64,000 nt of DNA from Adenophora triphylla var. japonica (Eukaryota; Streptophyta; Magnoliopsida; Asterales; Campanulaceae): positions 62,001 to 126,000 of the forward strand of contig JAFEMH010000744.1 of NCBI GenBank assembly GCA_022495995.1, written 5' to 3'. The position numbers and the translations under genes were made by a program. Each line of letters begins with the position of its first letter. Position 1 is the stretch's first letter. This document shows positions 1-11,124 of this stretch, piece by piece. The notes beneath the pieces were generated by a model. That model made no database searches. It saw nothing but the letters and a program-made list of their open reading frames with translations, and had not been told where the DNA came from.

Positions 1-480
1 ACCTGATTGAAAATTTAACTTAAATATATTAAATCAAACAAATAAAATCAACAAAGCTTCAAACATTACATTCAAAATAAATTCCCAAATTATCATACTA
101 AACTGTCGTGCTGTTAAACCACGTAGAATTGTGATGTTGACATACTTTAAACTATATAAGAGCTCGTGGACGATGCTTGAAGCCTCTAAGTCCTCGATTT
201 GAGCATCTCTTGGAATTGCAACCGAAAATCATTTTTTATTTCCTCAAATTTAGCCTCATATGTGGATTGTAATTTTGCCGTGACTTCATCCCTCATTTTT
301 CTCAACTCTTTCATTCAACTTATCTTCAAACTCTTGTGTCAATGTGAAATCTCCATTTGAACATGTAGATGAGGAAATCGTGCTGTTGCTCAAGATCTCC
401 GATGTTGGAACCAATGAACCAAAGTCGTACAAACGATTCTTTACAAGACCACTAATACTGGGTCAGACTAACATGGCTCT
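1..480 (-). pseudogene. En/Spm (CACTA) transposase-type protein, C-terminal fragment (copy A)
   Basis: Read on the minus strand, this stretch encodes a motif like the conserved end of plant Ptta/En/Spm transposase proteins (KNRLYDFGSL, near 440-410). A Ser/Thr-rich linker and a charged coiled-coil tail (EVTAKLQSTYEAKFEEI) follow, with a stop codon at 186-188. A frame change near 300-320 separates the two parts, so it is not intact. The same fragment is at 37,891-38,365. The family assignment rests on the remembered C-terminal signature only; the catalytic part is not in the window. It marks the 3' end of a CACTA-type gene on the same strand as the captured exons further right. Confidence 0.5.
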
Positions 481-714
481 TTCTTCTCAGTAACTATGAA
501 ATACTAGCCAATATGTCACTTTGATGTGCGGGTAATGACGTGGATGCCCAAAGGTGGCTGTTAATTCTCACATCAGTTGCAGTTCTGCTGAAAATGCCAT
601 ATAGGAATGAGAGGTAAACTGTACATTACTGTTACCGGACCCCACTATCCAAGTGTGTGTGTGAATGCAGCTGAAAGATGGAGATAAAGATTTTCTAAAT
701 GAGATGTGTGTATG
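481..714. other. Non-coding spacer of copy A
   Basis: This is the same as 38,371-38,604 apart from a few substitutions. It ends in a GT-rich stretch where the LTR element at 715 inserted. The 5-bp TSD GTATG is at 710-714 and again at 3060-3064. No gene is visible. Confidence 0.6.
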
Positions 715-1275
715 TGACGCAGCACGGAAGCCGGATAAATTTCATGATTAGCGCACTAATCACAAGAATTCTTCAAGCGAAGAATCCTCAAACACAATAC
801 TGGAATCCACCAGCAGTAATCTGGAATCCACCAGGAATTAAGAGAAAAACTCTTCAAATTTATTTAATCAAAAGCTGCGTTTTACAAATCCTAAAAGTGT
901 TTAAATACTTTCTAAAACCCTAAGAAACAATAATAAAACCCTAAGAAATAATAATACCCAAATGACCAAAATACCCTAAGTTTTAAAGTCAAAATTCAGT
1001 AAAAGGAAATCAAAATAACGAGATTAGGAAACAATTTCCGCCGTGAACGAGATTAGGAAACAATTTCCGCCGTGAAGCGCCCGCCTCGAATCACGCCATG
1101 CGGCCGCCTGGTCTCCCGAAGGTTTTGGTTGTTGCCGCTGCTGCTTGAAGCGCCCACCCCGGATATGGTGAGGCGCCCGCCTCGGTCTCAGAAGCAAGGC
1201 CCCATTTGTTCCACCCTGATGCGGTCGCCTGGTGGGTGTGAGCCCTCCGCCTGGGCTAAATCCTCTCCTACATCA
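715..1275 (-). repeat. 3' LTR of the TR-GAG-like element
   Basis: This is the left copy, 3' in element sense. It holds a GC-rich block (GCGCCCGCCTCG near 1078 and CATGCGGCCGCCTGG near 1097) that recurs in the LTRs of the unrelated Copia element at 32,454-35,155. Confidence 0.85.
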
Positions 1276-2450
1276 GTCAACCACTCTTCAAAAGAACTCG
1301 ACCCCGAGTTCATATCTGATATTTGGCAAGATCCACCCCAGAAGAACAAATACTTTGAATAAATTAATGCTTTTCTTGCCTTCGGAAAGAATTTTAACAC
1401 TTGTCCGTCCCAATGAAACAAGTATTTTGAATACATTCGCCCCTTTTGAAAGTTTTGAGGTAGGCCAATTTTGTCCGGATGAAAATTAAGACTACCAATC
1501 CCATCCATCCGTTGCTCGTTCGTTCCTTCTTCCTCAGAGCCCATAATGAATGAAAAACTAGTGTCCTCCATGGACTCTTCCACAGTCTCCCCATGATCAA
1601 AATTATCATCGTATTTAAATTCTTTTGTCCAATCAATTACACCCACGACATGCTCAAAGATCGATGGTGTAGACCCAGTAATACCATCCACATCTTTATT
1701 CATGGGCTTAACTAGGGCATGATCATGGACCATAATATTTGTAGGAACCATAATACTTGCGGGAACAATTTCACATACCTGAAGGATCTCGTATTTTGCA
1801 CATAAATCTGCCCCTTCCTCCACCTTCTCTTCAGATTCGGCCAAGGGAACTGCTGGAAAGATGAATTTGTCGACTTCTGGAACTTCTTGAACATCAATTA
1901 TGTTATTCTGCAACAAGGCCTCGAACTGGCCATGACGTTCTTCTTCAGCACGTTCATGGACTGCGGATCTACGCGCTTTCAGTTTTTGAATCTTGGCAGT
2001 GTAGTGATCGGCTTTGTCAGCATAATATTTGGCTTCCATCCTATGTCGCTGCCTAAGCACTCGCTCCCTTGATGCTCGATTCAGATCTCTGATTGATTTA
2101 TATTTCTGCACAAGTCGATCATGCTTGTCCGCTTCGTCGAGTTCTTCGTCCTCTAACTCTAGAAAATATTGTTCCTTTTGTCGAGCACGATCAAGCTTAC
2201 AATTAATTTTAACAAGAAGAGCATGGGTGTCAGCAGTGTTACCTCCATTAATTGCCATCTTCTTCGTTAGATCAATCTGTGTGTGACGACGAACCGGTTC
2301 AACCTCCCTGTCTCCCTCGCCCCTACGATTTTTTTTAGCACGAGCGTTGTGACCTTGTTGGGCAGCCACCAACGCTGCAACCTTTGTTTCCAACGCGGCA
2401 ATAGCGGTGGTTACGCCATCCGCATTTGCCTTTGTTGCTTGGTACCCCAT
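1188..2450 (-). CDS. Gag-like coiled-coil protein of the TR-GAG-like element
   Basis: This is an uninterrupted ORF of about 420 residues. Translation probably starts at the ATG at 2450, about 35 nt after the PBS. The N-terminus is Ala-rich and helical. Residues about 40-190 are highly charged and probably coiled coil (Arg/Lys/Glu-rich, e.g. RQRHRMEAKYYADKADHY). The rest is acidic with no zinc knuckle or catalytic motif. The last 30 or so residues are encoded inside the 3' LTR, as in the gypsy ORF at 10980-14249, and the residues before the LTR (MNSGSSSFEE) recall the end of a gypsy integrase. It may be a fusion of a Gag start to a Pol tail after a large deletion. The function is unknown; a structural role in packaging is inferred from position. 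Confidence 0.6.
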   Translation of the reverse strand: MGYQATKANADGVTTAIAALETKVAALVAAQQGHNARAKKNRRGEGDREVEPVRRHTQIDLTKKMAINGGNTADTHALLVKINCKLDRARQKEQYFLELEDEELDEADKHDRLVQKYKSIRDLNRASRERVLRQRHRMEAKYYADKADHYTAKIQKLKARRSAVHERAEEERHGQFEALLQNNIIDVQEVPEVDKFIFPAVPLAESEEKVEEGADLCAKYEILQVCEIVPASIMVPTNIMVHDHALVKPMNKDVDGITGSTPSIFEHVVGVIDWTKEFKYDDNFDHGETVEESMEDTSFSFIMGSEEEGTNEQRMDGIGSLNFHPDKIGLPQNFQKGRMYSKYLFHWDGQVLKFFPKARKALIYSKYLFFWGGSCQISDMNSGSSSFEEWLTDVGEDLAQAEGSHPPGDRIRVEQMGPCF

Positions 2451-2498
2451 AACCAATCAGTGATGAAAAGACAGGGTAAGACCTGCTCTGATACCAAC

Positions 2499-3059
2499 TG
2501 ACGCAGCACGGAAGCCGGATAAATTTCGTGATTAGCGCACTAATCACAAGAATTCTTCAAGCGAAGAATCCTCAAACACAATACTGGAATCCACCAGCAG
2601 TAATCTGGAATCCACCAGGAATTAAGAGAAAAACTCTTCAAATTTATTTAATCAAAAGCTGCGTTTTACAAATCCTAAAAGTGTTTAAATACTTTCTAAA
2701 ACCCTAAGAAACAATAATAAAACCCTAAGAAACAATAATACCCAAATGACCAAAATACCCTAAGTTTTAAAGTCAAAATTCAGTAAAAGGAAATCAAAAT
2801 AACGAGATTAGGAAACAATTTCCGCCGTGAACGAGATTAGGAAACAATTTCCGCCGTGAAGCGCCCGCCTCGAATCACGCCATGCGGCCGCCTGGTCTCC
2901 CGAAGGTTTTGGTTGTTGCCGCTGCTGCTTGAAGCGCCCGCCCCGGATATGGTGAGGCGCCCGCCTCGGTCTCAGAAGCAAGGCCCCATTTGTTCCACCC
3001 TGATGCGGTCGCCTGGTGGGTGTGAGCCCTCCGCCTGGGCTAAATCCTCTCCTACATCA
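2499..3059 (-). repeat. 5' LTR of the TR-GAG-like element
   Basis: This is the right copy and lies beside the PBS. It has the same 561-bp length as 715-1275, with about three substitutions. Confidence 0.85.
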
Positions 3060-3164
3060 GTATGTGTGTGTGTGTGAAGGGGAGGGGGAGAGAGAGAGAA
3101 AGCTTCTGAAGTACATTACTGTGATCTCAAAGCAAATTATGATCAACCACTACAAGGAAAATTC

Positions 3165-3510
3165 AATTTAGCTACGGCAAATTCCGTAGCTAAAATGAAG
3201 ATTCCGTAGCTAAATCGTGTTTAGCTACGGATTTGTTCCGTAGCTATTCCGTGGGTGCAGGTTTGTCGCTAAATTGGGCGTCGCTATTTTGTAGCTATTT
3301 TAGAGACGGATATATTCGTCTCTAATTTAGAGACAGATATGGCCGTCTCTAAATTAGAGACAGATATGTCCGTCTCTAAATTAGAGACAGTATATGTCTC
3401 GTGTCTAAATTAGCTACGTATATGACCGTCTACGGATTAGCGACAGATTTTTTCGTCTCTATTTAAATTCTCGTTTTATTTTCGAACCATTTTAGCGACG
3501 AATATTTCTG
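3165..3510. repeat. Left subterminal repeats of the CACTA element
   Basis: Short inverted units of two kinds are mixed: TAGCTACGGA/TCCGTAGCTA and TTAGAGACGGAT/GTCTCTAA. In CACTA elements such repeats are the binding sites of the TnpA-type accessory protein. That role here is inferred from position. Confidence 0.7.
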
Positions 3511-3578
3511 TAGCTAAATTGATATTTAAAAAAAAAAAATTAAATATATATTTAAAAATATATATTAATATATTTTAA

Positions 3579-3641
<63 letters not shown>

Positions 3642-4068
3642 TATATAAATATATATTCTTAAATATATATTAAATCACTACTTACCTTTTTTTTCAAATC
3701 ACCCCTTAACTTTTATTATTTTCATATCGGGTCACTTAACATTTATTATTATCAAATCACCCTAAATTTCTTTTATACTCAAATAGTCCTCACAACTTCC
3801 ACCACCGATAACCACCGATCACCACCAATCACCACCAACAACCACCAACAACCACCGGCGACCAATCAACCAACGAATCTGAAAAAATACAAATTATCAT
3901 ACTAGGTTTCCAAAATATTGAATCTTTACAAAATCACCAAAAAATTCAAAATCAAAATCCAACCAAACCGAAATCTGAGTTTCCAAGGCAAAATCGAAAT
4001 CAAAACACCAAAATCTGGGTATATAAATCACAAGCAAACCCAAATCAGATCCAGGTTTTGATTTAGAT

Positions 4069-4115
<47 letters not shown>

Positions 4116-5027
4116 ACAACCATTGACGAATTGAACAGCCATAGCCCTCGCCGGAAATCCTTTGCTTCAAATGCTCTGTTCAGATTGATAATGTCGCCGG
4201 CCGGAAAATAGAGAGGGAGGCGTATTGTGAGTGACGGAGGGCGAAGGAAATGGAGAAAGAGAGAGAGTGACGGTGGGCGAAGATGACCGTGGCTGTGGTG
4301 GCGCCGGAGGACGACGACAGAGGCTGAAGAGACGGTGAGGGAGACGGCGGAGGCTGAGACGGAGAGAGAGAGGAAAGGGTGCCGGCGTTGCAGAGGAGTT
4401 TACGTTTTCTAAATGAAGAGAGAGAGTGAGAAATGAAGAGAGAAATAGAGAGAGGGAGGGAGTAAGTGGGTTTGGTTAAATTATTTTGGGCCTTTGGATT
4501 GAATGGATTGAAGGGTCAGATCTTGCTTGGCTCTCAATCCCCGTGAAATTTTTAAATCCAATCAAACAATCCCACATCTCATACTTATATTTATTTCACA
4601 CTATATTATACACTAACTAAAATATTTATGCCTAATATTAAAAATAATAATATTTATTATTAATAATATTTATTAATAAATTATTAATTATATAATTGAT
4701 TAATTAATTAATATTAATATAAAGTATATAAACAATAATAATATTAATACTAGTATTAATAATAACTAGTAATTTTTATTATTTTTTATTGAAAAGGAAA
4801 AAATATTTTAAATTTTTTTATTACTGAAATTTACAAAAAGTTATCTAAAATATTTACATGCTTTTATTTGATTTACCCAAAATTTTAGTTATAGTAGTTA
4901 TAGTAGTATGCCTAATATCAAAAAATAATATTAATAATAACTAGTAATAATACATAATATCAAAAATAATAATGTTATTAAATAATAATGTTATTAATTA
5001 ATAATAAGACTAATAATGATATTATTG
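3511..5027. other. CACTA interior: microsatellites, GC-rich segment, AT-rich filler
   Basis: It holds (AT)n at about 3588-3636, short ACCACC-type repeats near 3800-3865, (AG)n at 4071-4112, a GC-rich purine-biased segment at about 4110-4460, then AT-rich DNA. No convincing ORF is present. The GC-rich segment could be a remnant of a 5' gene end, but nothing in it is recognisable. Confidence 0.6.
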
Positions 5028-6235
5028 TGAAAATGGTATACGGGTACCTTGTTTATTTTTTTTTAATTTTTTTCTACATTCTAATTGACATTAAAAGTGT
5101 TTTTCATCTTTATGACTTTCCTCAAAATCCAAATGGAAATTGAGTTACAAATATGTGCCATTATTTAGGGGTTTTAGGGTTTTATGTGTCCCGATCTTGT
5201 GAAAATGGTATACGGCTACCTCGTTTATTTTTTTTAAATTTTTTTCTACATTCTAAATGACATTTAAAGTGTTTTTCATCTTTATGACTTTCCTCAAAAT
5301 CCAAATGGAAATTGAGTTACAAATATGTGTCATTATGTAGGGTTTTAAGGAATGTGTCCCGATCTTGTGAAAATGGTATACGGCTACCTCGTTTATTTTT
5401 TTTAAATTTTTTTCTACATTCTAAATGACATTTAAAGTGTTTTTCATCTTTATGACTTTCCTCAAAATCCAAATGGAAATTGAGTTACAAATATGTGCCA
5501 TTATTTAGGGGTTTTAGGATTTTATGTGTCCCGATCTTGTGAAAATGGTATACGGCTACCTCGTTTATTTTTTTTAAATTTTTTTCTACATTCTAAATGA
5601 CATTTAAAGTGTTTTTCATCTCTATGACTTTCCTCAAAATCCAAATGGAAATTGAGTTACAAATATGTGCCATTATGTAGGGTTTTAAGGAATGTGTCCC
5701 GATCTTGTGAAAATGGTATACGGCTACCTCGTTTATTTTTTTTTAATTTTTTTCTACATTCTAAATGACATTTAAAGTGTTTTTCATCTTTATGACTTTC
5801 CTCAAAATCCAAATGGAAATTGAGTTACAAATATGTGCCATTATTTAGGGTTTTTAGGGTTTTATGTGTCCCGATCTTGTGAAAATGGTATACGGCTACC
5901 TCGTTTATTTTTTTAAAATTTTTTTCTACATTCTAAATGACATTTAAAGTGTTTTTCATCTATATGACTTTCCTCAAAATCCAAATGGAAATTGAGTTAC
6001 AAATATGTGCCATTATTTAGGGTTTTTAGGGTTTTATGTGTCCCGTTCTTGTGAAAATGGTATACGGCTACCTCGTTTATTTTTTTTAAATTTTTTTCTA
6101 CATTCTAAATGAGATTTAAAGTGTTTTTCATCTTTATTACTTTCCTCAAAATCCAAATGGAAACTGAGTTACAAATATGTGCCATTATGTAGGGTTTTAA
6201 GGAATGTGTCCCGATCTTGTGAAAATGGTATACGG
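5028..6235. repeat. Tandem array 1, unit about 170 bp, seven copies
   Basis: Each unit begins near GAAAATGGTATACGG (about 5028, 5200, 5368, 5540, 5707, 5880, 6052, with a partial at 6221). Two subtypes differ at their ends, and three of the units carry the shorter 'GTAGGGTTTTAAGGAATG' version, giving a partly alternating pattern. Units are near identical, which suggests recent amplification. Confidence 0.85.
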
Positions 6236-7060
6236 CTACCCTATATTTATTTTTTATTTTTTAAAAAAAATTTTATTGACTAGAAAACAATATTTTTGCC
6301 TTTGTTAATCAGTGGTTTTTTTTAGAAAAAGTTATAGAAAAAAAGATAGAAAAAAACTAAACAAATGAAAGTATATAGAAGAAAAGTCAAAAGAGGGACG
6401 GACTACCCTATATTTATTTTTTATTTTTTTAAAAAATTTTTATTGACTAGAAAACAATATTTTAGCCTTTGTTAATCAGTGTTTTTTTTTAGAAAAAGTT
6501 ATAGAAAAAAAGATAGAAAAAAACTAAACAAATGAAAGTATATAGAAGAAAAGTCAAAAGAGGGACGGACTACCCTTTATTTATTTTTTATTTTTTAAAA
6601 AAATTTTTATTGACTAGAAAACAATATTTTAGCCTTTGTTAATCAGTGGTTTTTTTTAGAAAAAGTTATAGAAAAAAAGATAGAAAAAACTAAACAAATG
6701 AAAGTATATAGAAGAAAAGTCAAAAGAGGGACGGACTACCCTATATTTATTTTTTATTTTTTTAAAAAATTTTTATTGACTAGAAAACAATATTTTAGCC
6801 TTTGTTAATCAGTGGTTTTTTTTAGAAAAAGTTATAGAAAAAAAGATAGAAAAAAACTAAATAAATGAAAGTATATAGAAGAAAAGTCAAAAGAGGGACG
6901 GACTACCCTATATTTATTTTTTATTTTTTAAAATTTTTTTATTGACTAGAAAACAATATTTTAGCCTTTGTTAATCAGTGATTTTTTTTAGAAAAAGTTA
7001 TAGAAAAAAAGATAGAAAAAAACTAAACAAATGAAAGTATATAGAAGAAAAGTCAAATTT
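6236..7060. repeat. Tandem array 2, unit about 166 bp, five copies
   Basis: Units start near CTATATTTATTTTTTATT at about 6241, 6408, 6574, 6740 and 6907. The sequence is unrelated to array 1 but the period is almost the same. Each full unit ends in AAAAGAGGGACGGACTACC. Confidence 0.85.
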
Positions 7061-7061
7061 A

Positions 7062-7625
7062 GAGACGGATACTAAATCTGTCTCTAAATTTTAGAGACAG
7101 ATGTTGAATCTGTCACTAAATTAGAGACGGATTCAAAAATCTGTCTCTAAATTAGAGACGGGTTAAAATCTGTCTCTAAAGTTTAGAGACGGATTCTGAA
7201 TTTGTCTCTAATTTAGAGACGGATTCTGAATCTGTCTCTAATTTAGAGACGGATTCTTAATCTGTCTCTAATTTAGAGACGGATTCTGAATCTGTCTCTA
7301 TTTTAGAGACAGATACAAAACCCGTCTCTAAAATTTAGAGACGGAATCTGAATCCGTCTCTAAATTAGAGACGGATTCGGATTCCGTCACTGATTTAGAG
7401 ACGGATTCGGATTCCGTCTCTGATTTAGAGACGGATTCGGATTCCGTCTCTGAATTAGAGACGGATTCATATTCCGTCTCTAATTTAGAGACGGAATCCG
7501 AATCCGTCTCTAATTTAGAGACGGAATCCGAATCCGTCTCTGATTTTTGGTTCTGTCTCTAATCTGTCGCCAAATTAGCTACGGATTCCGTCCGTCTCTA
7601 AATTTCCGTCTCTAAATCCGGTTTT
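7062..7625. repeat. Right subterminal repeats of the CACTA element
   Basis: More than a dozen units of about 35 bp occur, each a small palindrome of the form TTAGAGACGGAT..ATCCGTCTCTAA. They run up to the right terminal repeat. Confidence 0.8.
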
Positions 7626-8478
7626 CCTTGTAGTGAACCTTTCAAATTACCCTACATATATAGACTGAGACTAAACTTGTGCACACAATACATCTGTAGA
7701 CATACAGATATGTACCAAATAACCACAATGATGTTAATATGCTCTGTAATAAGATGGCGAGTATGATTCAATTTAAATGTCAGGTTTTCCTCATCTAAAC
7801 CGAAGATATCTACCTCAAAGATACTCTCCATCACCCACATTGTTATTTCAATAAATTATTAAACATTGTTCATGATTCAGCATAACATCTTTGCAGGGAG
7901 ATATTAGAATAAATGAAGGGCGTTTAAAAGGAAAATTTTAATAGCAATTAAATTTAAAAAGCTGCATAAATAAACAGATAAGTACCGCATTTGCTGGTGA
8001 TGAATCATCAGAGTTCACAAAAAAATCAGATTTGCGGTCCATTGGCCAACCTAACTTAAAGCATTTGTCAGACCTGTGAATCAAAAATAGATGGAAAAAT
8101 AAGAAAAGGAAATGCATGAATCTTAGGGTAGCATTATTACTTTGGCATGTTAACAAATGTTTATGTTAATTGATACCAAAAATATTCATTGAGATCATCA
8201 TAGTTTCTCCATGATGAATGGCTTGCTTTGCCGCCTTTGTTTCTCCTCGCTTCCTAAGATATCAAAGAAGGTTTCATTAATCACAGAACTTTTACATGAG
8301 ATGAAAAAGGAAAAAAAAAAGTGAGCTTGAAGACAAGCTACCTTGCACAAAACATCATAAATAGGCGCAATAACATCTCGCAGAAAAGATTCTTCTCCAA
8401 GGGGTGCTGTTTGATATGAACCTCCACTTACATGGTGGACATATTGCTAAATAAGTTTCCATGTACTTCATTCGCCAT

Positions 8479-9560
8479 CTTATTGATTTATATATAAAAA
8501 AAAAGGTAAAAGTTATGTTGACATGGACAGATGACATTAAAAAAGATGAATGGCAGTAAAGTAAAAAGCAAGTTAAAGTTACTTAATGGACACACCATAT
8601 ACAAACATATTTATTTGAACCATCTTATTCGGGTTTCTCTTTTGAGAATTAAACCCAAGTTAAGTAGCTTCTGTTTCCACCATATTTGGCATGCAATATA
8701 GGCAAACAGCAGTCAATTTTTATTTTTTTGAACTAGATGTTGAGTTGATTAACTCATCATAAAGTAAGTCATAATGGTAGAAACGTCCCTTAAACGAAAA
8801 ATTTTACAATCGGAAGCTGGTGTCCATGCCGGATGACATGCACCATCATCTTTACAAATACTTTCCATTCGAAAGCAGGTTGGGAAACAACAACCAAAGA
8901 ACTTTGTGCAAGCCATTACGAAGGCGAATCCCAAGTTTAAACACAGATATTCAAGACAACTTGCAACTTACAAAATCCAGATAATGAACTACTGAACTTA
9001 AAGTTCCAGTCAGATACTAGCAAAACTTAGCAAATGAACTGAGTTGTCAAGTTGTGTGAATTGTTGAAACCACAAATCATTAAGTAGATGTACGAATTAT
9101 GAAGTTCCAGGAGACAAGTTGCTGCAGTATAAGAGTCACTAAGAGTTTAAATTTATTGGAAAAAGAAAGAAAGACGAAAACATTTCCGCTTTTAAACTCT
9201 TTTTAAGGAAACTGAAGGTAATATCAGAAACCAGCCTCAAAGGGAAAGTTATAAAGATGACTTGAGGGTGCAGGAGTTGTGACAATGCTAGACTTCACAT
9301 TCCTAACAACTTTATAGGTAACTTCACATGGTAATAAGTCTTCCTTGACAATGCCCCACGGTATTTTGTGTGCACATGATGGCCACATGTTGATTGTGAT
9401 GCCCATAGTAAACCACCTTCTAGTTTGTATCTCCACATGTGAGTGGAAGTAGTAAGCTCATTATATTTTTGGTCCCACTCTTAACAACTAGAGCTTTTAG
9501 ATGAGTTGTAAATTAGCAGAAGGTGAAGGTGCATTTAAAAGATTAACTGTTAAATTCAGC
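8479..9560. other. Intron-like DNA of the captured callose synthase fragment
   Basis: This lies between the exons ending at 10082 and starting at 8478. It has a GTATG donor and ends TAAATCAATAAG before the next exon. No other exon could be identified. Copy B has the same sequence, interrupted by the giant Copia element at 40,393. Confidence 0.5.
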
Positions 9561-10016
9561 ACAAAATCTGGGGAGAAACGCGTTTCTCCGTCGCTTTTGG
9601 AGAAACGGGGCTTGTTTTGTCGCGCGACATACTTAGCCACCACAACTGGATATCCTTTCCAAAGCTTCTGGATATCCAGAAGCTTTGGAAAGGATATCCA
9701 GAAGCTTTGTAAAGGATATCCAGAAGCTTTGGAAAGGATATCCAGAACCCAAATATTTTTTCTGGCTATCCTTTCCAAAGCTTCTGGATATCCATATTCA
9801 CTGTCTGGGATATCAGAAAGCTTTGTAAAGGATATCCAGAAAAAATATTTGGTTTCTGGATATCCTTTCCAAAGCTTCTGGATATCCTTTCCAAAGCTTC
9901 TGGATATCCAGAAAATGATGAAATTATATCCAGAAACTGGCTTATGATGTCGCGCGACAAAACAAGCCCCGTTTCTCCAGAAGCACGGAGAAACGCGTTT
10001 CTCCCCAGACCGACTC
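9561..10016. mobile_element. Foldback/MULE-like MITE of nested palindromes
   Basis: This 456-bp insertion is absent from copy B and flanked by a 10-bp TSD (TAAATTCAGC, 9551-9560 and 10017-10026). Near each end is a long inverted repeat of about 65 bp (TCTGGGGAGAAACGCG.. to ..GTCGCGCGACAT). The core is about nine direct and inverted copies of a 20-bp unit around AAGCTTTGGAAAGGATATCC. The TSD length fits Mutator-like elements. The outermost 7-8 bp of the two ends do not match, so the superfamily is uncertain. Confidence 0.75.
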
Positions 10017-10501
10017 TAAATTCAGCATGGACGTGAATGAGAGAGTATTAAAAACAAAATGCAATTCATAAAGAATCATACATTGTGGAAAATATAGCAA
10101 ATGCATTCAAGCATGAATTGAATATTTGAAGCTTCACCCCAGATAAGAAGATAAAGTCCAATGTAAAGAAGCTCTAACTGCTGCACATCATCACCAGGTG
10201 GAAATCTAAGGACATGCAAAGAAAAATGTAAATGAAAGAACCCTCATAACATAATAAGGAAAAAGAAAGAGAAAGGTAGCAAAGCCTTAAGCCATTATGC
10301 AAACGGAATCTTTCCTTACTTGAGATTAGACGAACAATACAAATAGGCACAGACATTCTATAGGCTGATACATTTCTCTCATACGCAACCAGCCACTTTG
10401 CCCTCTATTTGTCTATCACTTCCAAAATAAACACATGCATCAAAGAAAATAAGAACAAACCTCTGGTGAACCAGGCGCAATTCCAATCAAAACCAACCAC
10501 T

Positions 10502-11124
10502 TGATACGGGGCTGGACTAATGAAATGAACAAACTAAGAAACTTGGATAGGTGCTCACCACTTCAAGGAATCCACCAAGAAGATACAGAGCAATAACAAC
10601 TCACCACTCGTAGGAATCCACCAACGAGATACAGAATTGTGGTTCACCACTCAATGGAAAATAAAACCAAAGAGATACAGAACAAAGAAAAGCTCAAACT
10701 TGAACTTTATTGATGAATATCAATCAAAAACATAGACTGCCTCCCCAAGAGAAAATGGAGGGTATTTATAGGATACTTGGAACATCCTTCCAAGCTAGGA
10801 ATACTATAAGGTTACATGAACCACTTATTAAATAGAAATACCAAAAGATTTTCTAACTATTATGACTATAACTCAAAATTCGGATGAATCTGCCACAGAA
10901 ACCACCCTTCACTAAAGCAGTCATAACTCTCTCCATACTTGTCCAAATGACAAACCGTAAAATTCTCTAGAAACTAGATTCACAGAGATTTCCAAGCATA
11001 GGTCACACATAATTTTTGGTTCAGCCAATCAGTACAGACTTGCAAGTTAAGTTGACCCATTTCTGGACTGTTAAGCTGCCCTGTTTGTGCCTCTTCAATA
11101 GGAAGACCTTTTGCTACTGCATCA
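10502..11124 (-). repeat. 3' LTR of the gypsy element
   Basis: This 623-bp copy is identical by eye to 14277-14899. The pol ORF runs about 145 bp into it and stops at 10980. Confidence 0.9.

Larger units (their letters stand above)
715..3059 (-). mobile_element. Non-autonomous LTR retroelement (TR-GAG-like, probably Ty3/gypsy-derived)
   Basis: Two 561-bp direct repeats (715-1275 and 2499-3059) begin TGACGCAG and end CTACATCA. They flank a 1.2-kb internal region, and the whole is bounded by the TSD GTATG. An iMet-type PBS (reverse complement of GCTCTGATACCA, 2485-2497) lies beside the right-hand LTR, so the element runs on the minus strand. I count about three differences between the LTRs (for example A/G at 744), so insertion was recent. 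Copy B lacks the element and keeps the empty site near 38,604. There is no protease, RT or integrase. One long ORF fills the interior, as in the TR-GAG class. Confidence 0.85.
3148..7635. mobile_element. Non-autonomous CACTA (En/Spm) DNA transposon, 4.5 kb
   Basis: It starts CACTACAAGGAAAA and ends with the exact reverse complement. The 3-bp TSD AAC is at 3145-3147 and 7636-7638, and the empty site is preserved in copy B near 38,681. Ends and TSD size are diagnostic of CACTA elements. Subterminal repeat arrays follow both ends. No transposase ORF is present, so it depends on a partner in trans. The interior is AT-rich, with two microsatellites, a GC-rich segment and two tandem arrays of about 170 bp. 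Confidence 0.92.
7986..10205 (-). pseudogene. Callose synthase (glucan synthase-like) gene fragment, four exons, copy A
   Basis: Four exons with matching phases and GT-AG borders lie on the minus strand: 10205-10082 (LYIGLYLLIWGEASN), 8478-8342 (MANEVHG; EESFLRDVIAPIYDVL), 8253-8177 (WRNYDDLNEYF) and 8073-7986 (CFKLGWPM). Together they encode about 140 residues of the conserved region before the central membrane domain of callose synthases (about 1,900 residues), plasma-membrane enzymes that make beta-1,3-glucan. The fragment cannot work. No more of the gene flanks it, the second exon has a 2-bp gain that shifts frame (near 8440), and conserved residues are replaced (the usual NIRFMPEC reads NIQFMLEC). 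The first intron carries the foldback insertion site at its far side. The exon order and introns show a genomic capture, not a retrocopy. Confidence 0.8.

Noticed and set aside
2485..2498. tRNA gene suggested by the iMet-like string
   Set aside because: Only the 12-14 nt primer-binding site is present; no cloverleaf could be built around it.
7062..7625. Regularly spaced short palindromic repeats resembling a CRISPR array
   Set aside because: They are contiguous CACTA subterminal repeats next to a terminal inverted repeat in a plant genome. No unique spacers and no cas genes.
9497..9960. ORFs on both strands across the foldback element (up to 148 residues)
   Set aside because: They result from translating the 20-bp palindromic unit and repeat the same peptide in both directions.
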